Assembly: GCF_001507435.1 (NCBI RefSeq)
Contig: NZ_LMWH01000048.1
Coordinates: 62,001 to 126,000 of the forward strand
Source: Streptomyces sp. NRRL F-5122
GTDB lineage: Bacteria > Actinomycetota > Actinomycetes > Streptomycetales > Streptomycetaceae
Length of the DNA: 64,000 nucleotides
Direction of reading: 5' to 3'
The notes under the pieces were generated by a model, which was not told the origin of the DNA, ran no database searches, and was given only the letters and a program-made list of their open reading frames with translations. Every line of letters begins with the position of its first letter. Position 1 is the stretch's first letter. Of this stretch, positions 24,524 through 33,631 are shown piece by piece. The translations under genes and the position numbers were made by a program.

Positions 24524-26848
24524 CTACTTGAGGTACACGAGACCGTCGGTCGTGACGGTGGGACGGCCGCTGGTACCCACCAGGACGATCTTCACGGTGT
24601 GCTTGGCGCTGGCGGACCAGGACTTGGTCCAGATCGCCTGCCGGTACAGCGTGCTGGACGACTTCAGGTCGACGGTGCTGACCTTCGTGCCGTCGACGTA
24701 GACGTAGACCTGGCCGGAGGTGGAGGCGCGGGAGACCACCCACGCCGCCGAGCGACCCGTGAACGTCCAGGTGAGGCTCGCGCCCTTCGAGGCACTGGAG
24801 TACGACTTGCCGCCGAGGTAGCTGCTGGAGGAGCGGGTGCTCCAGCTGCCGGACTTCGTGGCGGAGCTCTCCTGCAGGATCACGGGGGTGAAAGCGGGCG
24901 AGGAGGTACGGGAGTTGCCCGCGTAGTCGTAGGCGCGCATCGACCAGGTGGTGGCGGTGCCGGACTTGGCGGTGCTGCCGGCGCTGGTGGTGGTCGCGCC
25001 GTAGGTGGCCGCGGTCGGGGACAGCAGCTTCACATAGCGCAGGGCCTTGTCGTCCGTCGCCTTCCAGCCGAGGGTGACCGGGACTGCGGTGGTGTTGACG
25101 GTGCCGGAGCGCAGGGAGAGCCGCGGGGTGGTGGTGAAGGTCGGCGCGGTCGTCTCCGCCATGACGCTCAGCGCGGCGCTGGTGGCCGTCTTGCCGGACT
25201 GGTGCACGGCCCGTACGGCGACGGTGTGGCTGCCGAGGGCCAGGGTCGCGGCGGCGGAGGTGGCGGTGCCCGAGGTGGTGGCCACGGCCTTGCCGTCGAC
25301 CAGCAGCTGGAAGTTCTTGATGAGCGACGACGGCGTGGTGGCCGTCCAGTGCACGGTGATGGCGCCCTTGGTGTAGTACGTCGAGCCGGAGAGGCCCGCG
25401 CCGTCGACCGTCGTGGTCTTCAGACCCTGCACAGGTCCGGCGGCCCACGCCCGGATGGTGGGCAGCTGGGCGTAGAGGGAGCCGCCGGGGCACTGGGTGT
25501 TGTAGCCGTCACGGTGGCCGGAGATCCGCTGGAAGGTGTACTTGGTCCCGGTGGTGAAACTGGTGCCGAAGTAGTTCTTCTGGCCGGCGCCCGCGGTGAG
25601 CTGGGTGGTTCCGGCGGGGTCGGCACCGTACTGGCCGAGCTTCCAGGCCGCCACGCGGGCGATCGAGGCCAGCGCGGCGTTGGAGGCGCTGGTCGTGGTG
25701 TAGTCACCGAGCACCGCGATGCCCGCGGACTCCCGGTTCCAGCCGTAGGTGTGGGCGCCGAGCACCGGCAGATCGACACCGCCCTTGCGGCCTTCGAAGA
25801 CGGTGCCGCACTTGTCGACGAGGAAGTTGTAGCCGATGTCCTTCCAGCCCTCGACCTGCACGTGGTACGCGTAGATGCCCCGCACGATCGACGCCGACTC
25901 GGTGCAGGAGTAGTCGTTGGCCCCGTCGGTGTGGTGGACGAACACGGCCTTGACGTCCGGGTTGTACTCCGGCGCCTCGGGGCTGATCGACTCGTCGGCG
26001 CCCCAGCCCGCGCGCGCCACGATGGGCGGTTCGGGCACGGTGGACGGCCGCGCGGCCGGCACGGTGGGCGAAGCGCTCGCCGAGGGGGATGCGGGCACGG
26101 AGTCGCTGGGGGTGACCGCGGGCGTGGAGTCGGTCGGAGCGGGAGGCGTGGTGGTCTGGGCGTCCGTCGGCGCGACGGTGGTGCCGTCACCGGGTGTGGC
26201 GGAGTCCGTGGGCGCGGTGGAGTCCGTGGGCTCAGTGGAGTCCGTGGGTGTGGCACCGGGACTCGTCTCGGCGACGAACGCGGCCGGCTCGGCGGCGGCG
26301 GACTTCGTCTCGGCGGCGGTCACCACACCCGGGTCCACCAGGTTGACCTCGAGCCCCTTGGGCAGCGAGCCGGTGGTGCCGTTCTTGTGGACGACCTGTA
26401 CCTGGACGCCGTCGGAGGAGCCGACCCACAGCGGTTCGGAGGCGCCGCGCACGTGAGGGCCGGGCTTCTCCAGCGGGTCGATGTTCAGCTCTAGGTCCTG
26501 CCAGGAGCTCCACTCGCCGCTGTCGAGGCTGTGGGTGCGTACCTGCACCGTGCCGTCGAGCCGCTTGGCGGCACCCGTCCACGAGACGCCGACCATCGAG
26601 AACTGCTGGGTGTCCGTGCGGGGCAGTTCCCGCTTGCCGGACTCGCTGCCCTTCAGCGCGAGGTCGTAGACCTTCACCGGACGCTTGGCACGACCCGTCG
26701 CTCCGTGGTCCTCCGAGGGGCTGGCGACCGCGTAGGTCACGATGCCCCCGCCGCCCAGGACGACCGCACCCAGCGTCAGCCACGCGCGCCGTTTGAGGCT
26801 CAGCGGTCTGTATGCATGCGAACGACGACCACTCACGACGTATCCCAC
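24524..26848 (-). CDS. Secreted N-acetylmuramoyl-L-alanine amidase (PGRP/amidase_2 domain)
   Basis: A 774-residue exported cell-wall hydrolase. It has an N-terminal membrane or signal segment (KRRAWLTLGAVVLGGGG), a beta-rich domain, a Ser/Thr/Pro linker at about residues 190-280, then a PGRP amidase domain. Zinc ligands and catalytic residues are visible in AVFVHHTDGANDYSC, YNFLVDKCGTVFEGRKGG and ISGHRDGYNTQCPG. About 300 C-terminal residues form Ig-like and jelly-roll modules (TAPTFTTTPRLSLRSG, TFTGRSAAWVVSRAST). It cleaves the amide between MurNAc and L-Ala. It resembles Streptomyces peptidoglycan-recognition amidases. The FG-GAP gene upstream shares a similar signal segment. Confidence 0.9.
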   Translation of the reverse strand: MGYVVSGRRSHAYRPLSLKRRAWLTLGAVVLGGGGIVTYAVASPSEDHGATGRAKRPVKVYDLALKGSESGKRELPRTDTQQFSMVGVSWTGAAKRLDGTVQVRTHSLDSGEWSSWQDLELNIDPLEKPGPHVRGASEPLWVGSSDGVQVQVVHKNGTTGSLPKGLEVNLVDPGVVTAAETKSAAAEPAAFVAETSPGATPTDSTEPTDSTAPTDSATPGDGTTVAPTDAQTTTPPAPTDSTPAVTPSDSVPASPSASASPTVPAARPSTVPEPPIVARAGWGADESISPEAPEYNPDVKAVFVHHTDGANDYSCTESASIVRGIYAYHVQVEGWKDIGYNFLVDKCGTVFEGRKGGVDLPVLGAHTYGWNRESAGIAVLGDYTTTSASNAALASIARVAAWKLGQYGADPAGTTQLTAGAGQKNYFGTSFTTGTKYTFQRISGHRDGYNTQCPGGSLYAQLPTIRAWAAGPVQGLKTTTVDGAGLSGSTYYTKGAITVHWTATTPSSLIKNFQLLVDGKAVATTSGTATSAAATLALGSHTVAVRAVHQSGKTATSAALSVMAETTAPTFTTTPRLSLRSGTVNTTAVPVTLGWKATDDKALRYVKLLSPTAATYGATTTSAGSTAKSGTATTWSMRAYDYAGNSRTSSPAFTPVILQESSATKSGSWSTRSSSSYLGGKSYSSASKGASLTWTFTGRSAAWVVSRASTSGQVYVYVDGTKVSTVDLKSSSTLYRQAIWTKSWSASAKHTVKIVLVGTSGRPTVTTDGLVYLK

Positions 26849-27064
26849 CCCTAGAAGGCCGATGAAGGCCGCAGACGAAAGTCACATGAGGCACGCCCTT
26901 CACAGAGGTGACTCGCTCTCTCAGCGCGCCCCGGCCCGTGAACGTCACGCGGTACGAGGCCGCCGTGATGTAGATCACTGCGGTGGGAGGTGTGACCGGA
27001 GTTCCAAGAGGTCGCGGTGCTCCGGTCCCTGGCTGCCGGTCGACACGGCGGCAGGCGCCGGTCG

Positions 27065-28576
27065 TCATGGCGTCAGTGTCTGTCCGAGGTGGGCGCCGGC
27101 GGGTGTGCCGAGGGAGGCTCTGCGGAGCGCGACGGTCCGGGCGAGGCCGAAGCCCGTGCTGTGGACCGGTGTGTAAAGGACGATGCCGTCGCCCGCGTCC
27201 TCGCCGTCCGCCCCGAAGACGAGGCCCGCGTGTCCGGAGCCGGACAGATCGACGAGCGACACGGAGGAGCCGAAGCGGTCGCCGGTCTCGGTCGAGTCGA
27301 GGATTCCGGGGGTGTCCTGGTTGAGGGCGAAGGATCCGCTCGTCGTCAGACCGGAGGCGCTGCCCTGGAGCAGGGTGGCCTGACCGGCGTCGACACGTTC
27401 GACGCCGTCGCGGGTGAGGTCTTCGCCCGGAGTGCCGACAAGAGCGTCCGCACGGCCGTCGGCGTTGTAGTCGCCGACCGCGACGGAGGCGCCGAAGGCG
27501 TCACCGGGCCGGTCGGTGCCCGCCACGCCGACGGCGTCCTGGTAGACGACCTTGCGGCCTGCCGGCCTGAAGCCGGTGGCCGTCCCGGGGACCACGGTGA
27601 TCTGACCGCCCGCCCGGCCGCCGGACTCGGCGGCACAGGGCTGCCCGATCACGAGGTCGTCGTGGCCGTCGCCGTCGACGTCGCCCGCGGCGATCGACCG
27701 GGCACCCCGCACCGGGACGACTCCCACCGTGGTCAATCCCGACGTCGAGCCCGCGAACCACACCACGCGCCCGATGCCGTCGGCGCCGCGGTGGACGAGG
27801 GCGACGTCCGCGAAGCCGTCTCCGTCGAAGTCGCCGGTCGCGGCGTGGAGTCGCGCGTCGGGAGCGGTGGCGCCGTCGAGCGTGCCGGACGTGGTGGCGC
27901 CGCCGGTCAGACGGACGTTCCAGGTACCGCCGCGGCCCGCGCCCGCCGCGAACACGTCCGCCCTGCCGTCGCCGTCGAAGTCACCGACGGCGACCGCGGA
28001 ACCGAGCCGCGCTCCGGTGGCCGGGACACCGGAGGTCGTGTAGGAGAACCCCGAACGCAGACCCGGTCCGTAGAGGACGGTGACGGACCCGCGGTCGGCG
28101 TGGCCGCTCGCGCCGTCCTCGCCGGGGGCGCCGATCACGAGGTCGGCACGGCCGTCCCCGTTCACGTCGCCCCATGCGGTCGCGGCACCGAAGCCGTCGC
28201 CCGGCTCGGAGGAACCGGGCACCCCCGGGCTGTCCTGGGTGAGCGTCACCTTCGAGGCGACGGCGGGTCCGTCGGGGCCGCCCGGGACGACGGTCACGCT
28301 TCCGGCGGCGCCCGACGCCTTCGGGGTGCCGACGACCAGGGCGGTGATGCCGTCGCGGTTGCGGCCGGAGGCGGCCGGGGTGTGCTCGGCACCGGTCCCG
28401 TCCCGGGCGGGCAGCGCTCCGCCGAAGCGGTCCGTGCCCCGGTGCGGTGACGGCGTGTGCCCCGCTCGCCCGTCCGCCGGATGCACGGGGTGCCCGGCGG
28501 GTTCACGTCCGTGCCCCTGTGACTGCGCGGGCGGAAGGCCGACGGCACAGACGACGACGCCCGCTCCGCTCAGCAC
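27065..28576 (-). CDS. FG-GAP repeat (integrin-alpha-like) extracellular protein with interrupted signal peptide
   Basis: About seven FG-GAP beta-propeller repeats are seen, for example DGFGAATAWGDVNGDGRADL and FGASVAVGDYNADGRADALV, with D-x-D/N-x-D-G calcium loops. These surface proteins often bind ligands. The natural start appears to be ATG 28624, encoding MPWSRRRSA, but the next codon is TGA (28595-28597) where the paralogous amidase signal has Trp. After it the frame gives LTTGAVVLSGAGVVVCAVGL, a signal core. GTG 28576 is the first usable start and lacks the basic n-region, so export is doubtful. The propeller itself is intact. Confidence 0.75.
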   Translation of the reverse strand: MLSGAGVVVCAVGLPPAQSQGHGREPAGHPVHPADGRAGHTPSPHRGTDRFGGALPARDGTGAEHTPAASGRNRDGITALVVGTPKASGAAGSVTVVPGGPDGPAVASKVTLTQDSPGVPGSSEPGDGFGAATAWGDVNGDGRADLVIGAPGEDGASGHADRGSVTVLYGPGLRSGFSYTTSGVPATGARLGSAVAVGDFDGDGRADVFAAGAGRGGTWNVRLTGGATTSGTLDGATAPDARLHAATGDFDGDGFADVALVHRGADGIGRVVWFAGSTSGLTTVGVVPVRGARSIAAGDVDGDGHDDLVIGQPCAAESGGRAGGQITVVPGTATGFRPAGRKVVYQDAVGVAGTDRPGDAFGASVAVGDYNADGRADALVGTPGEDLTRDGVERVDAGQATLLQGSASGLTTSGSFALNQDTPGILDSTETGDRFGSSVSLVDLSGSGHAGLVFGADGEDAGDGIVLYTPVHSTGFGLARTVALRRASLGTPAGAHLGQTLTP

Positions 28577-28624
28577 GACGGCTCCGGTCGTGAGTCACGC
28601 CGACCGTCTCCGGCTCCACGGCAT

Positions 28625-29116
28625 GTGCGCACCGGTCGTACGGAGACTCAATGTCCCACCCCTCGATCCCCGACTTCCCCACCCGCCCCCGGGCGATACT
28701 CACCGAGCGAACGGGCCCGGCCGGACGTCACAGGGTGAGCCGCCCGGCCGGGTCGTTCCGACAGGACAACGCGCGGGCGGCCCCCGAGGAGACGGGCCGT
28801 GGCGAAGTGTTCGGGGCAGGTACGACGCGGCAGGGCGCACGCCTTTGGCACCCGGCGCGGGAGTGACACCTCGGCGCCCCCGTGCGCTGTAGGAGTGGAC
28901 CGTCGGTACCGGCAGCGTTCGTCCCGCTCGTGCGGGTGTGCTCACGCTCCGGTCGGGCGGAGGCGACCCCTTCGTTCGCCTGCCCCGGCGGGCCCGTCGC
29001 CGGCGCGGCGTGTCGTCGGCACCGGTGACGTGAGCCCCTTGCGGCTCACGACGTGATGGACCGTGAGAAGCGGCGTCACAGTGGTCGAGTGTTGTCGATG
29101 TGGGGTGGGGGCACTG
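28625..29116. other. Intergenic region between the FG-GAP and kinase genes
   Basis: About 490 bases with no convincing gene. Long minus-strand frames cross it but are continuous with antisense of the kinase gene. It must hold both divergent promoters; no clear -10/-35 pair or repeat stands out. Confidence 0.4.
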
Positions 29117-30337
29117 GTGCTGCTGGAGGACCGTTATCAACTGGAGGAACCGCTCGGGCGCGGCGCGATGGGCGAGGTGTGGCGGGCCGCCGACCACGTT
29201 CTCAACCGCACCGTCGCGGTGAAGGTCCTGCACGGCGACGACGCCGCAGCTCTCGAGCGGTTCCGGATGGAGGCGCAGACCGCGGGCCGTCTCAGCCACC
29301 CCAACGTGGTGGGGGTGTACGACTTCGGCTCCCATGACGGCCGGCCCTACCTGGTGATGGAACTCGTCGACGGCTGGAACCTTTCCCAGGAGCGTTCCGT
29401 GTACGGCGTGCTGGCCCCGCGTGAGGCGGCCGGCATCGCGGCCCAGATGGCCGCCGGACTGGCCGCCGCCCACCGGCACGGGGTGATCCACCGGGACGTC
29501 AAGCCCGCCAACGTCATGCTCACGATCGACCGGGACGTGAAGCTCACCGACTTCGGGATCGCCCGCTTCGCCGACGCCGCCGCCGGCGCGCTGACCGCCA
29601 CCGGCAAGATCGTCGGCAGCGCCGCCTACCTCGCCCCCGAACGCGCCATGGGGCACTCCGCCCAGCCCGCCTCCGACGTCTACTCGCTCGGCTGCGTTCT
29701 GTATGAACTGCTCACCGGTCATCCCCCCTTCCGCGGCACCAATTCGCTGGCCGTGGTGCAGCAGCACGTCGAAGCCCAGCCGGCACCGCCCACCCAGCTG
29801 CGGCCGGACATACCGCCGGCGCTGGCCGACTACGTGATGTGCCTGCTCTCCAAGGACGCGGACGGCCGCCCCACCGCCGACCAGGCGGCCGCCTGGCTCG
29901 AGGCCTGGCACCAGTCGCCGGATCCGGCGGAACCGGAACAGGACCGTCCGGAGGCTGTGACCCTCACGGCCGCCCTGCCGATCGCCGCGGAACCGGAGGT
30001 GGCGGATACGTCCCCGCGCGTCCAGCGGCGGGGCAGGCGCAAGCCGCCGTCAAAGGCCGTACTGGGCGCCGTGGGTGTGGCCCTCTTCGCGGGTGCCGTC
30101 GCCCTCGGCGCCACCTGGAACGGGGATTCCGGCCGCGACACCCCCACCGCGCCGGCCTCCTCGGCACCGGGGGCGGCACCGTCCGCTTCCGTCGACCGGA
30201 CGTCGCCGACCGGGCCCTCCGCCGGTGCTCCGTCCGACACCGCCGCACCACAGGACGACCAGGGGGGCAACGACGACCACGGCGGCGACGGCCACGGGGG
30301 CGGGCACGGCCGGAAGGGCAAGGGGTCCGACGACTGA
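29117..30337 (+). CDS. Membrane-anchored Ser/Thr protein kinase (PknB type)
   Basis: A 406-residue Hanks-type kinase. It has the glycine loop (LGRGAMGEVWRA), catalytic Lys36 in VAVKVLH, HRDVKPANVML at about residues 125-135, and DFGIARFAD. Next come the activation segment GSAAYLAPERA and SDVYSLGCVLYELLTGHPPF. After the kinase domain come a linker, one transmembrane helix (VLGAVGVALFAGAVALGATW) and a Ser/Pro then His/Gly/Asp-rich extracellular tail without PASTA repeats. The sensor input is unknown. GTG 29117 puts the start seven residues before the Gly-loop strand; an in-frame start at 29063 would add a Cys-containing stretch. Confidence 0.85.
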   Translation: MLLEDRYQLEEPLGRGAMGEVWRAADHVLNRTVAVKVLHGDDAAALERFRMEAQTAGRLSHPNVVGVYDFGSHDGRPYLVMELVDGWNLSQERSVYGVLAPREAAGIAAQMAAGLAAAHRHGVIHRDVKPANVMLTIDRDVKLTDFGIARFADAAAGALTATGKIVGSAAYLAPERAMGHSAQPASDVYSLGCVLYELLTGHPPFRGTNSLAVVQQHVEAQPAPPTQLRPDIPPALADYVMCLLSKDADGRPTADQAAAWLEAWHQSPDPAEPEQDRPEAVTLTAALPIAAEPEVADTSPRVQRRGRRKPPSKAVLGAVGVALFAGAVALGATWNGDSGRDTPTAPASSAPGAAPSASVDRTSPTGPSAGAPSDTAAPQDDQGGNDDHGGDGHGGGHGRKGKGSDD

Positions 30338-30682
30338 GTCGCCCCTCGTATGGACACGCCGTACGGAAGATGTGGCCGGACGAGGAGCCCGGCGCCACGG
30401 TTGTGCTGATCTTGCGACAGTGACCGGACACCCGTGACACCTGGTGCGCTCGGTGCGCTGGAGGTAGTGACCCCGGGTGGGGTCCGCCGCCTGCTCTCCG
30501 GGGGGAGGTACGCGGGCGGCATCGCGACAGGGGCAGGCCGGTTCACCTCCCGTGACCGGCCTGCTCCTGCTCACGTCGTGGTGGCGCAGCCCACCGGGAC
30601 GAGGAGGACACCGGTGCGGGACCGCACACCTCCCCGCTCGAGTTCGCGGACCGTCGTGGTCCGAGGGCGGCGTGGGTGCGGG
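30338..30682. other. Intergenic region after the kinase gene
   Basis: 345 bases between convergent stops. Only antisense or unsupported frames are present; I see no RNA gene or repeat. Confidence 0.35.
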
Positions 30683-30934
30683 TCACCAGATGGACAGCGG
30701 GACGGGGTGGACCTCGTCGGGTGCATGGCCGGCGCGTTCGTGGACGCGGCGGACGGCTTCGGCCGAGGGGGCCTCGGAGAGGCAGTAGAGCGTGCCGGAC
30801 TCGGGGTCGGCCCAGGCCCGCTCGAAGTGCACGCCCTCCTCCCTCTCCACGGCGAGATCGGCCCGGTGGACCTGCTTCAGCCGGTCGTCAGTGATGCCCT
30901 TCATCCCATGGTGGACGTCCATGAACTGAGTCAT
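30683..30934 (-). CDS. DUF4242 nickel-binding-like small protein (SCO4226 type)
   Basis: An 83-residue ferredoxin-like-fold protein: MDVHHGMKGITDDRLKQVHR, GVHFERAWADPESGTLYCLS, AEAVRRVHERAGHAPDEVHP. It matches the DUF4242 family, of which S. coelicolor SCO4226 was shown to bind nickel (from memory). His residues in MDVHHG and the RVHERAGH helix are candidate ligands. The ATG at 30934 has AAGGAGGTG upstream. The adjacent upstream gene encodes a Cys-rich peptide, so the two may share a metal-handling role. Confidence 0.8.
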   Translation of the reverse strand: MTQFMDVHHGMKGITDDRLKQVHRADLAVEREEGVHFERAWADPESGTLYCLSEAPSAEAVRRVHERAGHAPDEVHPVPLSIW

Positions 30935-31011
30935 CGCCGCGCACCTCCTTCCGGACGGGCTCGCCTTCTCCGCTTCCCATGCTGCGCCTGTCGGGCGGCA
31001 CCTGCCACGGA

Positions 31012-31048
31012 CACGAGGGGCCCCGGCACAGTGCCGGGGCCCCTCGTG
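31012..31048. terminator. Strong hairpin between the two small metal-protein genes
   Basis: An 18-bp perfect inverted repeat, 31012-31029 against 31031-31048 (core GAGGGGCCCCGGCAC), lies 50 bases past the stop of the Cys-rich gene. It probably ends that transcript and separates it from the DUF4242 gene. Confidence 0.7.
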
Positions 31049-31098
31049 GTCCTGCTCGATGTCCGGTCGTCCCGTGAGATCGTCCGCGTCGTCCGGCG

Positions 31099-31251
31099 TC
31101 AGCCGCACTGGCACGGAGCGCCCGACTGGCACCCGCATCCGCAGCCGGAGCCGCAGCCGCATGCGCCCACCAGCGGGAGGCTCGTGATCTCGACGGGTTG
31201 TTGGGTCTCGCGCTCCTGCGTGGGGTCCTGGGTGCTGGGGGTCTCGGCCAT
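31099..31251 (-). CDS. Cys-rich 50-residue peptide, metallothionein-like C terminus
   Basis: A 50-residue protein with a polar N-terminal half (TPSTQDPTQERETQQPVEIT) and a Cys/Gly-rich end of the form GACGCGSGCGCGC, then QSGAPCQCG, carrying seven Cys in 22 residues. Such density suggests metal binding. ATG 31251 has GGAGGG upstream. Small Cys-rich genes at this place, between the SCO4226-type gene and phoU, appear conserved in Streptomyces (from memory). Function is unproven; a post-translationally modified peptide is a less likely alternative because no modifying enzymes are nearby. Confidence 0.7.
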   Translation of the reverse strand: MAETPSTQDPTQERETQQPVEITSLPLVGACGCGSGCGCGCQSGAPCQCG

Positions 31252-31430
31252 GGGTCCCTCCAAGAGACTGGTGCCTGTGCCCATTTCATGCCCCCGTCGA
31301 CAGGCGCATCAACGGCGCACAGAGGCTTGTGCACACCCGGCCGGGCCCCTTCGAGCCCCCCGACTGGAGGGTGCCGGTCCGAGCGTCCGCCCCGAGCGCG
31401 GACCGCCGGCCCCTCCCCGTCGGGCTTCGG

Positions 31431-32120
31431 TCAGGCGCCCTCGACGCCCGTCACCGGCTGGATGTCGGGCTGGAGTTCGTCCGCGTGCTCGCCCGTCACC
31501 AGGTAGACCACGCGCTTCGCCACCGCAACCGCGTGGTCGGCGTAACGCTCGTAGTAGCGGCCCAGCAGGGTGACGTCCACGGCCGTCTCTATGCCGTGCT
31601 GCCAGCGGTCGTCGATCAGGTGCCGGAAGAGCGCGCGGTGCAGGAGGTCCATCTCGTCGTCGTCCTGCTCCAGCTGCATCGCCAGGTCGACGTCCTTGGT
31701 GACGATCACCTCGGCGGCCTTGGCCATCAGACGCTGGGCGAGCTGGCCCATCTCCAGGATGGTGGCGTGCAGGTCCTGCGGGACGGCACGCTCCGGGAAG
31801 CGGAGCCGGGCCAGCTTCGCGACATGCTGCGCCAGATCGCCCGAGCGCTCGAGGTCGGCGCTCATCCGCAGCGACGTGACGACGATGCGCAGGTCCGTCG
31901 CCACCGGCTGCTGGCGGGCGAGGAGGGCGATCGCGCGCGCCTCCAGGTCGTGCTGGAGCTCGTCGACCTTCTTGTCGCCCTCGATGACGGTCTCCGCCAG
32001 CTTCAGGTCACCGTCGAGGATCGCCGTCGTGGCGCGTCCGATCGCCGACCCCACGAGCCGGGCCATCTCGACCAGACCTTCACCGATCGAGTCAAGTTCC
32101 TCGTGGTACGCGTCCCGCAT
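31431..32120 (-). CDS. phoU: Phosphate signalling regulator PhoU
   Basis: A 229-residue all-helical PhoU with two three-helix repeats. The metal-binding signatures are ATDLRIVVTSLRMSADLERS in the first and LLGRYYERYADHAVAVAKRV in the second. PhoU links phosphate transporter state to the PhoR kinase and restrains PhoP activation. It is divergent from phoR, with a PHO operator between. The start ATG 32120 is followed by the usual RDAYHEELDSIGEGLVEMAR. Confidence 0.95.
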   Translation of the reverse strand: MRDAYHEELDSIGEGLVEMARLVGSAIGRATTAILDGDLKLAETVIEGDKKVDELQHDLEARAIALLARQQPVATDLRIVVTSLRMSADLERSGDLAQHVAKLARLRFPERAVPQDLHATILEMGQLAQRLMAKAAEVIVTKDVDLAMQLEQDDDEMDLLHRALFRHLIDDRWQHGIETAVDVTLLGRYYERYADHAVAVAKRVVYLVTGEHADELQPDIQPVTGVEGA

Positions 32121-32245
32121 CAGGGTGTCCCTCTCTTACGTCTTTTCGGGGGGCCGGGGGCCCGGGCCCGTCGTCACCATGGTGAACACGGCCGTCACGG
32201 CGCCCTTTGCACCCCACGCTCCCACGTTCTGGTCCGTACGCGACT

Positions 32246-32289
32246 GTTTCAGTCATCTCAAATGAACCGGCCCTGGCTCCAAGGTGAAC
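32246..32289 (-). promoter_or_regulatory. PHO operator (four 11-bp direct-repeat units) between phoU and phoR
   Basis: On the minus strand the units are GTTCACCTTGG (32279-32289), AGCCAGGGCCG, GTTCATTTGAG (32257-32267) and ATGACTGAAAC. The two GTTCA units are exactly 22 bases apart, the spacing of S. coelicolor PhoP-binding sites, and units 1 and 3 fit the consensus G(G/T)TCAYYYR(G/C)G. The site can serve both divergent promoters, giving autoregulation. Confidence 0.75.
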
Positions 32290-32362
32290 TCTGGGCGACG
32301 AGTGTCCGAGGTCGCACTCGGATGGCTGTGGTCCGGCGTCCTGACGTGCCTAACCTGGGTGC

Positions 32363-33631
32363 ATGGACGTGAACGCGGCGGTCGCCGCAGCGGCAGCGAT
32401 CGCCGGGGTGCTCACCGGCGTGATCGCCATGCTGGCGTTCCGCTGGAGCGAGCGCGACCAGAAGCGCCCTACCCGCACTTCCCTGCACACCGACCCCGTG
32501 CTTCCGCCGGGCGTCGACACCGTGCTGTCCGTGCTGCGCTCGTCGGCGGTCGTGCTGGACGAGGCCGACGCCGTCGTGAAGGCCAGCTCCGCAGCCTACG
32601 CCCTGGGACTCGTCAGGGGCGGCAAGCTCGCCGTCGAGCCGATGCTCCAGATGGCACGTGACACCAGGCGGGACGGGGAGATACGCCAGGTCGAGCTGGA
32701 CCTGCCGCGCCGCGGCACCGGACGGGGCGAGGCCCTGGCCGTGTCGGCACGCGTGGCGCCCCTCGGCTCGCGGCTGGTGCTGCTGCTCGTCGAGGACCTC
32801 ACCGAGGCCCGCCGGATAGAGGCGGTGCGCCGCGACTTCGTGGCCAACGTCAGCCATGAGCTGAAGACGCCGGTCGGCGCCCTGTCGCTGCTCTCCGAGG
32901 CCGTGATGGACGCCTCCGACGACCCCGAGGCCGTGGAGCGCTTCGCGGGCCGTATGCAGATCGAGGCCACGAGGCTGACCAACCTCGTGCAGGAGCTCAT
33001 CGACCTCTCGCGGGTGCAGAACGACGACCCCCTCGAGGACGCCGAGCCCGTGCGCGTGGACGAACTGGTCGCCGAGGCCATCGACCGCTGCCGCCACCAG
33101 GCCGGCACCAAGCAGATCACCATGGCCGCCGGTGGCACCGCCGATCTGCATGTGTGGGGCAACCGCGGCCAGCTGGCCGCCGCTCTCGGCAACCTCGTCG
33201 AGAACGCCGTGAACTACTCGCCCGCCCGCACCCGCGTCGGCATCGCCGCGCGCAGGATGTCGGCCTCGGGCGGGGATCTGATCGAGGTGTCGGTGACCGA
33301 CCAGGGCATCGGCATCTCCGACAAGGACAAGGAGCGCATCTTCGAGCGCTTCTACCGCGTCGACCCGGCTCGCTCCCGTGCCACGGGCGGTACGGGGCTG
33401 GGTCTCGCGATCGTCAAGCACGTGGCCGCCTCGCACGGCGGGGAGGTCACCGTGTGGAGCTCCGAGGGTCAGGGCTCCACTTTCACCCTGCGGCTGCCGG
33501 AGGCGGGTGCGGCCCGTGACCGTGCGACCGATCACCCGTCCGGACTCGACGACGAGGACGGCCGGCCCGACGGGACGACCACCGTCACATCCCCGTACGA
33601 ACCGCTTCCCGCCCCGGAGGTCCTTCCGTGA
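32363..33631 (+). CDS. phoR: Phosphate-sensing histidine kinase PhoR
   Basis: A 422-residue SenX3-type sensor kinase. One N-terminal transmembrane helix (AAAAAIAGVLTGVIAMLAFR) is followed by a PAS-like region, the H-box VSHELKTPVGAL with phospho-acceptor His165, and the ATP domain with NLVENAVNYSPA, VTDQGIGISDKDKERIFERF and GTGLGLAIVKHVAASHGG. It phosphorylates PhoP under phosphate limitation. Its stop overlaps the phoP GTG by 4 bases (GTGA), so translation is coupled. The last 40 residues are a disordered acidic tail. Confidence 0.95.
   Translation: MDVNAAVAAAAAIAGVLTGVIAMLAFRWSERDQKRPTRTSLHTDPVLPPGVDTVLSVLRSSAVVLDEADAVVKASSAAYALGLVRGGKLAVEPMLQMARDTRRDGEIRQVELDLPRRGTGRGEALAVSARVAPLGSRLVLLLVEDLTEARRIEAVRRDFVANVSHELKTPVGALSLLSEAVMDASDDPEAVERFAGRMQIEATRLTNLVQELIDLSRVQNDDPLEDAEPVRVDELVAEAIDRCRHQAGTKQITMAAGGTADLHVWGNRGQLAAALGNLVENAVNYSPARTRVGIAARRMSASGGDLIEVSVTDQGIGISDKDKERIFERFYRVDPARSRATGGTGLGLAIVKHVAASHGGEVTVWSSEGQGSTFTLRLPEAGAARDRATDHPSGLDDEDGRPDGTTTVTSPYEPLPAPEVLP

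Noticed and set aside
24362..26494. 710-codon plus-strand open frame
   Set aside because: It mirrors the amidase gene; the sequence is Gly/Arg/Val-rich with no motif, a known artefact of high-GC genes.
28700..29911. 403-codon minus-strand frame
   Set aside because: Mostly antisense to the kinase gene with no motif or ribosome binding site.
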